32,519 bases of DNA from Deltaproteobacteria bacterium (lineage in GTDB: Bacteria; Myxococcota_A; Polyangia; HGW-17), in NCBI GenBank assembly GCA_016937155.1, contig JAFGWM010000047.1:1-32519 (forward strand), written 5' to 3'. Below the pieces are notes generated by a model. It saw nothing but the letters and a program-made list of their open reading frames with translations, searched no databases and was not told the origin of the DNA. Both the position numbers and the translations under genes were made by a program. Shown here piece after piece: positions 15,976 to 23,783 of this stretch. How positions within the stretch are numbered: position 1 is the stretch's first letter; every line of letters begins with the position of its first letter.

Positions 15976-18389
15976 CAGCTGTTTTATTCGTTTTACTTAT
16001 GTCACAGACTGCTCCGGTTAAATGCGGGGGTTCTTATTCTGTGGATATCAGAAATGATGCTATTACACTTTTCAGGAACGGAAAAAAAATAAATACAGGT
16101 AAAAAACCAGTAAATCTGAGAACTCTTAAAACCTGTAATTATCAGAAAAAACTAAACATGCTTCGTCTGGATACTGAAAATACCGCATGGATATTTCATT
16201 CCGGGAAAAAAGAAATAGTTTTCAGACGTGCAGTTTTTACAACCGGGGAAATGGCCGATGAAACAGGTCTAAAAATTGATTCCAAAACCGGAGATATTTA
16301 TCGTCAGAATGAGGAAACCAGGCTTTGTAACGGAATTGCTGTCTCTGTTGTACTGGAAAAGTGGAACAAAAATAAAGGTCAATATGAACCTCTAAATAAA
16401 GTATCAAGAATAAATCTTGAGAAAGTCCGAAAACTCAAGGCTGAAGCTTCTGTAATTACATCTGTAAATCCGATGCCCATGTTTCCATGGAGAGCAGACA
16501 TTATCAGTAGTGACATCAGAGCGGGAAGTGAAACTCCTTCTCCTGTGAAAATAGTAGATTCTGATGCAACCACTTCCTGGGTTGGAAAACTTGGAAAATA
16601 TTCATTCATTAATTTCTCGACAACTATCATGCCTTTTGGAGTCAAAACACTTAGAATTTTCCCTGGTAACTATGCTGATTTAAAATCACTGAAGAATTAT
16701 GCACGAATTAAATCCTTTTTTATTGTTACTGAAAAATCCGTATTCAAAGTGAATGTTCCATGGAAAAAACTGAACGCTTCCGCTCTCAAAACACCCTTCA
16801 TTGTTAATTTCCCCGAAGTTCAGAAGACAAAGTGTATTTCAGTTGTAATTGATACTCTGTCAACAGAGAAGAAACCATCTGGGTTTTCGGAATTCACTGT
16901 TTATACTTCCATAGACTATGAAAAAAATCCCATCAAGGGTATTTTGAATGCATTTTCAGAAGGAAAGCTTAGTCATGATAGAACACTGAAAATATTATCC
17001 AAAATCAATATCCGAAATATTGAAGAACAGTTGAAAATTACAACAGATCATAGAGAAAAGAAAATACTGATAGAGGCGGCTCTGCTCTCCGGGGATGAAC
17101 GATTTCTGGATCTGGCAGTAAGAGTTCTCGGATGGGCCGAAAATGAACTTCTTAGACTCACTGAAAAATATTTAATGAGTTCAAAAAGTACTTCAAGGCT
17201 GGAAAAACTTATTAAAGAAAAAAATATCGCAAAAGAATATGCTCTTAGGGCACTCGGTGTTTATGTGCAGCTTTCAAACAGTAATGTTGAACTTATCAGT
17301 GAATTTCTTGGAGCGGGAACCCGGAAGGATTATGAAATAAGAAAAAGACTCGAAAAATCAATACGAATTGAAAAACGGAAAGAGTTTATTGAGCGGTTAT
17401 GTAAAGTTTCTCATAATTCAGGAGCTTTTTACTGGCTGATGGCAAGATGGATTAAAAAAGACCGGAGTATAATCAAATCAGCATTAAAATGTCTTAATAC
17501 CACAAAGGTAACTAAATTATCGGCTCTATTGAGGTATCTGTATGCTGTAAGAATGACTTCTTCCCCTCAGATGGTATCAAAAGTATCCGCAATTTATAAC
17601 CAACATAAACTTGCAGTTGTCAAACTGGAATCTATCAGGACGCTTCTCGCTTTGGGAGATACCGGATTTGTTCTGAAAAGCTTCAATCCCTCTGATCCTG
17701 CACATGTTCTCACAATAGTCAGATACTGGCCGAAACCTGAATTCCCTGAAAAAGTTATGAGCATTTTTAATAACACGAGATGGGGAGTCCTGAAAAAAGC
17801 CTTTTTGATGAAAGCAGGGATGAACTGTTCAAATCAACTTGATGCAATGCTTATTAAAACTCTGGAATCAAGAGAGCGGGATCTTTACCCTCTTGTAACT
17901 ACATACTCATCTTCATGCAAAGTATCACAAACAGTTTATTCAAAAATGGCTGATGCAATGAAATCAGAGAAGGATCTTAGTATGTTCGCATTGCTGGGGG
18001 ATTCACTTTCAAAAAATCCCCAGAGAGGAATTGAGCAGCTCGTGCGTAATAAAACCGAAACAGTATGGAAATTACTGCAGAAAAAGGGAAATGAAGACAA
18101 GGAATACGCATTCACTCTTCTCATCAGAGCACTGTCCCAGTTTAATTCACCAAAAGATAATATCTTGTTTACAAATATCGCTTCAAATGAGGTTTCAAGG
18201 CCTATGCTTAGAGCTGCTGTTGATATTCTGGCTAAAAGATGCCCGACAGAGGTAATGAAGATAAAAGCTTCAGGCAAATTTTCATGGAGAGAGGAATATA
18301 TTCTTAATCTTAAAAAAATATGTTCATCCTCCAAAAAAATGCTAAAACCTTCCTTAGAACAGATTAAAAACAGAAGAGAAAAAAAATGA
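15972..18389 (+). CDS. Secreted protein: discoidin/NADase-type glycan-binding domain plus helical repeats
   Basis: An 805-residue protein of unknown function. ATG 15972 overlaps the previous stop (ATGA). The N-terminus is a short Sec-type signal (MTAVLFVLLMSQTAPVKCGG; the Cys is not in a clear lipobox). Residues about 171-317 resemble the NADase-type glycan-binding/discoidin-like fold: a DSDATTSWVG segment (family pattern DG..tTaW), then IRIFPGNYA-like and NYARIKSF-like strands. From about 325 to 790 the chain is almost all amphipathic helices rich in Lys, Leu and Glu, like HEAT/ARM repeats. The fold calls are by eye and only moderately firm. It probably works at the envelope with the neighbouring transpeptidase and lipoproteins. 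The next gene again overlaps by four bases. Confidence 0.75.
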   Translation: MTAVLFVLLMSQTAPVKCGGSYSVDIRNDAITLFRNGKKINTGKKPVNLRTLKTCNYQKKLNMLRLDTENTAWIFHSGKKEIVFRRAVFTTGEMADETGLKIDSKTGDIYRQNEETRLCNGIAVSVVLEKWNKNKGQYEPLNKVSRINLEKVRKLKAEASVITSVNPMPMFPWRADIISSDIRAGSETPSPVKIVDSDATTSWVGKLGKYSFINFSTTIMPFGVKTLRIFPGNYADLKSLKNYARIKSFFIVTEKSVFKVNVPWKKLNASALKTPFIVNFPEVQKTKCISVVIDTLSTEKKPSGFSEFTVYTSIDYEKNPIKGILNAFSEGKLSHDRTLKILSKINIRNIEEQLKITTDHREKKILIEAALLSGDERFLDLAVRVLGWAENELLRLTEKYLMSSKSTSRLEKLIKEKNIAKEYALRALGVYVQLSNSNVELISEFLGAGTRKDYEIRKRLEKSIRIEKRKEFIERLCKVSHNSGAFYWLMARWIKKDRSIIKSALKCLNTTKVTKLSALLRYLYAVRMTSSPQMVSKVSAIYNQHKLAVVKLESIRTLLALGDTGFVLKSFNPSDPAHVLTIVRYWPKPEFPEKVMSIFNNTRWGVLKKAFLMKAGMNCSNQLDAMLIKTLESRERDLYPLVTTYSSSCKVSQTVYSKMADAMKSEKDLSMFALLGDSLSKNPQRGIEQLVRNKTETVWKLLQKKGNEDKEYAFTLLIRALSQFNSPKDNILFTNIASNEVSRPMLRAAVDILAKRCPTEVMKIKASGKFSWREEYILNLKKICSSSKKMLKPSLEQIKNRREKK

Positions 18390-20305
18390 GAAAATATTTA
18401 TTACTTATCAGTTTATTTTTATCGGCTGTATTGGGTGGCTGTGATGATTCCACTGAAAATAGCAACAATATAAATAATACCAGTAATAATACTACAACAA
18501 ACAATTCATCCAACAATGCTGAGTGTTCCGGAGATGAGTTCAGATGTCTTGGTGCTTCTCTCCAGCAGTGTACGGAAGGGTTTTGGGTTGAGCAGAAACT
18601 TTGTGGCGATGGCGAAAATCCTCCTGTTTGTGACGAGAACCTGATGGAGTGTCTTGAGTGCTCCCCCGGAAATAATATCTGTGGTGAAGACGGGAATGTA
18701 TATGAATGTGTTGATGGATATCAGGGCAATCTTGTTGAAGAATGTGATTCCTCAGCCGATGAAGGTTGCATTGAAATCAATTCTCTAGCGGCATGTAATA
18801 CTCCGTGTAATGTGGCTTCAATGAAAAAAAGTTACAGAGGATGCGAGTTTTTTGCTGTTACCTCAATGAACAGCCAGATTGAGTCTGTTTTTAACGATGA
18901 TTTTGTAATTGCTGTACATAATGGAAATGACGAATCAGTAACAGTTAATATCACTGGAAATGGTATAAACAGCACCGAAACTATTCCAGCAAATGATATC
19001 AATCTATTTTATCTGCCATTTCATAATGATATGAGGATGGGTCTCGCAGGAGACGGAACATATTACTACCAGAGCATGAAATATCAGGATGCATCTTACT
19101 ATCTGACTACAGATTTGCCGGTTACCGCATATCAGTTTAATCCGTATGATTTTGAACTGGGGGGTATAGCCTCCAACTCGAATGATGCAAGTCTGCTTTT
19201 ACCTGTGTCCGTGTGGGGAAAAAGATATCGTGTGCTGAGTGCTTCAGTTATGACAGCTGCCAGACTTGGGATAGAGTTCAAATCAAGTCCGGGCTTTGCT
19301 GTTATTTTAGCATCTGAAGACAATACAACTGTTACAGTGAATTCTTCTGCATTTATAGCTCCCGGGACCGATATCAGCGGAATCAATCCGGGATCTGAAT
19401 TTTCTCTAAACCTTATGGCCGGTGATGTTGTTCAGTTGATTGCAAAGTCTGATTTCGGATTCACCCAGTGTTCGGAGATGGAAAATGCATTACTGAGCGG
19501 CCCTGATGATGAACTTTTTGAGTTCTGTAATCCAGGTGCATCCTATGATTTGACCGGAAGTCTTATTACCTCGGATAAACCACTGGGACTATGGTCGGGT
19601 CATAACTGCGCATTTGTTCCTTTTGATGCAAGGGCATGTGATCATCTGGAAGAAATGATTCTCCCTGAGGAAACATGGGGAAAGACTTTTTATGTGTCAC
19701 TTACACATCCTGTTGAGGAATTAACAAGCGAAACAAACGTTGTCAGAATCCTTGCAGGAGGATTTGAAAAAGTTGATGTGGAGACAACACTGACCGGCCA
19801 TGAAAGTTTTTCACTGGAACCAGGTCAGTATGTTGAACTTCAGCCGCCTGCTGGATATCATTTCAAGGTAAATGCCTCGGGACCTATTTTGGTGGGGAAA
19901 TATACTGTTGGTCAGAAATTCTGGACAGATGTCCAGACTGCGTCGGGTGATCCTGCAATGGGGCAGGTTATTCCTGTGGTGCAGTATCGAAGCGAATACA
20001 CATTCACAGCACCTCCCGGAATGACTGTAAATTATGTAAACATCACCGGGAAAATTCCCGGGCCTTCTGATGAACTTCTCATACTTGATGGTGGATATGT
20101 TACATCAGAAATGTATGAGGAGATAGATGACGGCTATGGTGTTGCAAGGATTGATATTTCAAATCAGGGAGAAAATGGAGCGCATCACATCTACAGTGAG
20201 TCAGGTGCGACATATTTTGGGGTGGAAGTATACGGATTTGCCAATTATACATCCTATATGTATCCGGGAGGTCTGGATCTCAAAGCCGTAAATCCTGTAC
20301 AATGA
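18386..20305 (+). CDS. Lipoprotein with IgGFc-binding-like domain
   Basis: A 639-residue surface lipoprotein. The signal ends VLGGC (Cys19), followed by Asp-Asp-Ser. An Asn/Thr/Ser-rich linker covers about 24-44. A Cys-rich segment (about 45-145) contains units such as CSGDEFRCLGASLQQC. The remainder (about 155-500) matches the IgGFc-binding N-terminal pattern: FVIAVHNGNDESVTVNI, DLPVTAYQFNP, DASLLLPVSVWGKRYRV, EDNTTVTV, SDKPLGLWSG and a DHLEEMILPEETWGKTF block. In animals this domain binds antibody Fc or mucin. In bacteria it occurs in large surface proteins and the ligand is not known; adhesion is an inference. It is the last gene of the tight run, followed by a 90-base gap with a candidate promoter. 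Confidence 0.85.
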   Translation: MRKYLLLISLFLSAVLGGCDDSTENSNNINNTSNNTTTNNSSNNAECSGDEFRCLGASLQQCTEGFWVEQKLCGDGENPPVCDENLMECLECSPGNNICGEDGNVYECVDGYQGNLVEECDSSADEGCIEINSLAACNTPCNVASMKKSYRGCEFFAVTSMNSQIESVFNDDFVIAVHNGNDESVTVNITGNGINSTETIPANDINLFYLPFHNDMRMGLAGDGTYYYQSMKYQDASYYLTTDLPVTAYQFNPYDFELGGIASNSNDASLLLPVSVWGKRYRVLSASVMTAARLGIEFKSSPGFAVILASEDNTTVTVNSSAFIAPGTDISGINPGSEFSLNLMAGDVVQLIAKSDFGFTQCSEMENALLSGPDDELFEFCNPGASYDLTGSLITSDKPLGLWSGHNCAFVPFDARACDHLEEMILPEETWGKTFYVSLTHPVEELTSETNVVRILAGGFEKVDVETTLTGHESFSLEPGQYVELQPPAGYHFKVNASGPILVGKYTVGQKFWTDVQTASGDPAMGQVIPVVQYRSEYTFTAPPGMTVNYVNITGKIPGPSDELLILDGGYVTSEMYEEIDDGYGVARIDISNQGENGAHHIYSESGATYFGVEVYGFANYTSYMYPGGLDLKAVNPVQ

Positions 20306-20326
20306 AAATTCTTTCCCACCTGTTTT

Positions 20327-20354
20327 TTGAATATCCTGAAATTTAATATATTAT
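20327..20354 (+). promoter_or_regulatory. Candidate sigma-70 promoter for the hydrolase gene
   Basis: TTGAAT (20327-20332), a 16-base spacer and TATTAT (20349-20354) resemble the consensus well. A start near 20361 would give a leader of about 35 bases before ATG 20396. It suggests that the hydrolase is transcribed apart from the upstream run. Confidence 0.45.
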
Positions 20355-20395
20355 CCTCTGAATATTTCATGCCTTAACTTCGTAGGAAAGTTGCT

Positions 20396-21220
20396 ATGCA
20401 GAATCTGTTATTTATTTTTACATTTATATTTAATCCATTTCATCTACAGCCTCAGGCATTGAAAACAGGCGGAAAGAAACCTGGTAAAACAAAAAAAACA
20501 TCTGGCAAACTTACAAAAAAAGAGAAGAAAAATGTCTATGGCGGAACACACTGGAGAATACAGACACCGTCCAAGGGTCCAATTCATGTGTGGGTTCCAA
20601 AAAATTACAACCGCAAAAGGGCAGGGACGGTTTTTTATATTCATGGTTACCACACCACCGCTGATAAAACATGGGATAATGATAAACTTGGTCTTCAGTT
20701 CAGAAAAAGCAGGCAGAATGCAATTTTTATTGTTCCTGAAGCACCCGGCAGTCGTAATGAAGCTGTTGTATGGGAGAGTCTCAGAGCTCTTAAGAGAACC
20801 ATTCTGAAATCCAATATCCGGCTTCCCAATGGCCCAACGATAGTTATTGGACACAGTGGTGCATTCAGAACTATTTCCAGATGGAGTGCCAATAAACTCC
20901 TGGCTCAGATAATCCTTCTGGATGCCATGTATGGAGCCCATAAAGTCTGGGACGATTTTATTGGAACAGGAAAAAAAGCAAGACATCATAAACTTGTGAT
21001 TCTGGGTAAGGATACTGCTGATAAGGGAAGGGCTTTTGCAAAAAAATTCCCCTTTGCAGTAATCAGGAAAAATATGCCTGCCAGATATGAAAAATTTACA
21101 AAAAGACAAAAGAGGGCAAAACTTCTTTTAATCCGTTCCCAGTATTCTCATATGAGTATTGTAACCAGTCAGAGTGTTATTCCTGTTTTACTCAGGTTGA
21201 CTCCTCTGAAGCTTCTTTAA
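20396..21220 (+). CDS. Secreted alpha/beta-hydrolase-fold protein
   Basis: A 274-residue protein. ATG 20396 follows AGGAAAG. The N-terminus is a signal peptide (hydrophobic LLFIFTFIF core), then a Lys-rich stretch about 22-45. The fold is suggested by VFYIHGYHT (oxyanion strand), the nucleophile elbow GHSGA (Ser154) and downstream candidates for Asp (LLDAMYG or LGKDTADKG) and His (SQYSHMS, close to the C-terminus). This arrangement fits an esterase or peptidase, but the exact triad is not certain and no subfamily is recognised. It lies between the IgGFc lipoprotein and the LDL-A-type lipoprotein. Confidence 0.78.
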   Translation: MQNLLFIFTFIFNPFHLQPQALKTGGKKPGKTKKTSGKLTKKEKKNVYGGTHWRIQTPSKGPIHVWVPKNYNRKRAGTVFYIHGYHTTADKTWDNDKLGLQFRKSRQNAIFIVPEAPGSRNEAVVWESLRALKRTILKSNIRLPNGPTIVIGHSGAFRTISRWSANKLLAQIILLDAMYGAHKVWDDFIGTGKKARHHKLVILGKDTADKGRAFAKKFPFAVIRKNMPARYEKFTKRQKRAKLLLIRSQYSHMSIVTSQSVIPVLLRLTPLKLL

Positions 21221-21325
21221 AGTAATATTTAGGATTTAGTTTTATGTTTTGTGCCGGATTTATAAATGTATCTGAAAAAAAAATTTAGATGTGAAAAAAA
21301 ATACACATTGGACAAAACTTTTCTA

Positions 21326-21354
21326 TTGATTTGACTCTGCAACTGGAGTATATG
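21326..21354 (+). promoter_or_regulatory. Candidate promoter and structured leader for the LDL-A lipoprotein
   Basis: TTGATT (21326-21331), a 17-base spacer and TATATG (21349-21354) form a plausible sigma-70 promoter. The leader that follows contains two small hairpins, GATGC/GCATC (21363-21377) and GCAGC/GCTGC (21391-21403). A strong AGGAGGAA Shine-Dalgarno follows near 21412-21419, then ATG 21429. The arrangement suggests strong expression. The 208-base gap 21221-21428 holds no gene. Confidence 0.4.
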
Positions 21355-21428
21355 CGTAACTCGATGCTGATTGCATCTTTTCTTAACAAGGCAGCAGTGC
21401 TGCATTAAAACAGGAGGAATTTATTATT

Positions 21429-21950
21429 ATGAAACGTTTTATTCTTGCAAGTATTTTGGTGTTTTCAGTTATGGCTTGTGACGATGATTCATCAAGCGGC
21501 AACGCATGCGAACAGGTATTTAGCAAACTGGATGGTTGCGGCCTGATGACAGAAGGCGAAACAGGCTGCGATGATTTTGAGTCCAGCGCATCAAACAACT
21601 GTTTTGCAGACTGCCTCACTTCTGCAACATGTACAGAACTTGAAGAACTTTACTGTACTGAAGATGGCAATGATGACATTATTGCATGCATTGGTTTATG
21701 TCCAGACGAGCCTCAGTTCACATGTGACGATGGTTCGACAATTGATGAAGGCTGGGTTTGTGACGGTGAAGATGATTGTTCTGATGGCGAAGACGAAGAG
21801 GGCTGTCCAACAATAGAGGACTTTGTATGTGATGATGGTGAGAATTCAATTCCAGAATCCTGGGTTTGTGACGGTGAAGAAGACTGTGATGATGGCACCG
21901 ATGAAGTTGGCTGTCCTGAATATGCCGAAATAGTCTGTCCTGCTGAATAA
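21429..21950 (+). CDS. Small acidic lipoprotein with two LDL-receptor class A-like repeats
   Basis: A 173-residue lipoprotein with signal ending SVMAC (Cys17), followed by Asp-Asp-Asp-Ser-Ser. Residues about 27-90 form a Cys-rich helical-looking segment. Two LDL-A-type repeats follow at about 97-127 and 132-163. Both keep the calcium-binding part WVCDGExDCxDGxDExGC. In both, the third canonical Cys is replaced (by Thr or Ser), so only four of six Cys remain in each core. The protein is very acidic. LDL-A domains bind calcium and protein partners in animals; in bacteria they are found in surface proteins with unknown ligands. It converges on the kinase gene across a 96-base gap without a clear terminator. 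Confidence 0.88.
   Translation: MKRFILASILVFSVMACDDDSSSGNACEQVFSKLDGCGLMTEGETGCDDFESSASNNCFADCLTSATCTELEELYCTEDGNDDIIACIGLCPDEPQFTCDDGSTIDEGWVCDGEDDCSDGEDEEGCPTIEDFVCDDGENSIPESWVCDGEEDCDDGTDEVGCPEYAEIVCPAE
21752..21880 (+). repeat. 21-base perfect direct repeat inside the LDL-A repeats
   Basis: The same 21 bases occur at 21752-21772 and 21860-21880. They encode WVCDGE, the calcium-loop core of each LDL-A repeat. Identity at the DNA level, including third codon positions, points to a fairly recent internal duplication or gene conversion. Confidence 0.8.
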
Positions 21951-22046
21951 TTCCTCTTTTGTTCCTTCAGAATTTTCTCAGAATAAAAAAACTAAATCAC
22001 TACTGAAAAAAGAATAATTCAAAAAAACAGCGAGAGTGAGAGGAAA

Positions 22047-23708
22047 TTATAAAAGCCCGTCTCCAAGAGTTGCCATATCAATCACTTTTATTTTTTTTGT
22101 ATTCTTTTTCATCTGTGAATGATTTGTACGGGAAGGATTTCTGTCTGGTTTCTCATCCACTTTGATACTGCTTTCAGGAATTAGAAGCATTTTATAATGT
22201 CCATTCTCAGTGAATACTTTTGTTTGAGTCTGTGCCTTATAACCCTTCAGCGTAGTTTTAAGAGTATAAGAAACACCTTTTTCAAGTGAAAGCTTCCACG
22301 GGGTGTTTCCTGCCAGGGAATTACCTTTTCCCGAGATGGTTACTGCAGCACCCTGTGGTTTTGTGTCAATTGTTATAAGAACAGAAGCAGGGGTACTTTT
22401 TTTAAGACCTACAATAACAGGGTGAAAAAATCTATGAGTTGGAAGAGAATAATCTGATGTGTCAGATAAAAATATAAAGTAGGAGCCAACTGAAAGAACA
22501 GCACCGGTAAAAATAATAATAAAAACCATGGAGATAAATGAGCGCTTCTGTTCAGTTGTCTGTTGAACTCCTGAAAATGTGGTTTCGCGTTCAGCAGTGT
22601 TTACCGGTTGAATTACAGATGAGTGTTCATCATTAAACCCGCCCCATTCGGAGCCATAGGAGGGAACATCTGTTTTATCCTGTAGTGAGAAATCCGGGAC
22701 ATTCCAGTCATTTGCGGCACTGCTATTATTCCCCTGAGAAGAACCTGTGCCAGGGAATTTATCGATGGAGGTTTCAGACTCCACATTACTGACACCTGGA
22801 ATAGATACACTGGAAGCAGCGGAAAACACCTGGGAAGGAGAAATTATTCCATGGGCAGTTTTAAAAGCCTGAGCAAATTCCCTTGCTGTACCGAACCTTT
22901 CCAGGGGTTTTTTCGACAGGGCTTTCATGACAGTATTGCTTAATTCGCTGCCTATAAGTGAATTTCTGACATGGGGCGGGACAACTTCATTCAGAATGTG
23001 ATTCGTCACAACTTCCCCAAGATTAGAACCTCCAACAGGAACTTCTCCAGTGAGCATTCTGTATAAAATAACGCCAATGGCATAGATGTCAGTCAGATGA
23101 GAAATTTCCTGATTTTTTCCCATTGCCTGCTCAGGACTCATGTAGGCAGGAGTACCCAAAATAGTACCATCAGAAGTTTTATGTGAGGAATCCCCATCCA
23201 TGTAATCAAAAAGTTTTGCCACACCGAAATCAAGAATTTTGACAACTTCACTGTTACCCTTTCGGGCAATAAAGATATTTCCAGGCTTGAGGTCGCGATG
23301 TATTATTCCCTGCTGATGAACATAATCCAGCGCGTTACAGACTTGAAGAATTGTTCTGGAAATAAATTCAAAGGTAATTGCTCCATTATCAAGAATTTCA
23401 TTAAGATTGAAACCCGCTAGGTATTCCATGATGTAATACATTCTGCCATCATCGAATACTCCAAAATCGTACATTTCTATGATATTCGGGTGATCAAGCA
23501 TGGAGATTGCTTTTGCTTCTGTGGTAAACCGATCTCTGACTGTATTAGAATTACTCAGATGAGAAGCGAGAACTTTTACTGCAACCTTTTTCCCTATATT
23601 GGAATGTACAGCAAGATAAACCGTCCCCATGGCACCACTTCCAATTTTTTCCTTTATAATATAGTTTCCTACCTGCCGATGCAGCAGTTTATCTTCAGTG
23701 CTCAACAT
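22047..23708 (-). CDS. Membrane Ser/Thr protein kinase with PEGA domain
   Basis: A 553-residue Hanks-type kinase. ATG 23708 is preferred over an in-frame GTG at 23723 because TGGAG lies five bases before it, as for the gene at 11800. The kinase domain (about 16-285) has GSGAMG (glycine loop), Lys45 (VAVKVL), HRDLKPGN (Asp139), DFG (Asp160) and GTPAYMSPEQ, so it should be active. A Ser-rich juxtamembrane stretch follows, then one membrane helix (about 389-413), and outside it a PEGA domain (about 435-510; TIDTKPQGAAVTISG, NTPWKLSLEKGVSYTLK). PEGA domains are thought to bind surface ligands or wall. It is the last gene of the - strand run, 75 bases after the RCC1 gene, so it may sense that surface module; this is inference. 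Confidence 0.93.
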   Translation of the reverse strand: MLSTEDKLLHRQVGNYIIKEKIGSGAMGTVYLAVHSNIGKKVAVKVLASHLSNSNTVRDRFTTEAKAISMLDHPNIIEMYDFGVFDDGRMYYIMEYLAGFNLNEILDNGAITFEFISRTILQVCNALDYVHQQGIIHRDLKPGNIFIARKGNSEVVKILDFGVAKLFDYMDGDSSHKTSDGTILGTPAYMSPEQAMGKNQEISHLTDIYAIGVILYRMLTGEVPVGGSNLGEVVTNHILNEVVPPHVRNSLIGSELSNTVMKALSKKPLERFGTAREFAQAFKTAHGIISPSQVFSAASSVSIPGVSNVESETSIDKFPGTGSSQGNNSSAANDWNVPDFSLQDKTDVPSYGSEWGGFNDEHSSVIQPVNTAERETTFSGVQQTTEQKRSFISMVFIIIFTGAVLSVGSYFIFLSDTSDYSLPTHRFFHPVIVGLKKSTPASVLITIDTKPQGAAVTISGKGNSLAGNTPWKLSLEKGVSYTLKTTLKGYKAQTQTKVFTENGHYKMLLIPESSIKVDEKPDRNPSRTNHSQMKKNTKKIKVIDMATLGDGLL

Positions 23709-23783
23709 AAAACTCCATCGCACACGATAATATACTTGAATATGTTAATAAAAAAAGAAAGAAAAAAATAAAACAGATTATTT

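Noticed and set aside
20444-21109. Long antisense frame (221 residues) inside the hydrolase gene
   Set aside because: It lies opposite a gene with signal peptide, Shine-Dalgarno and GHSGA motif, has no ribosome site, and its translation resembles no protein.
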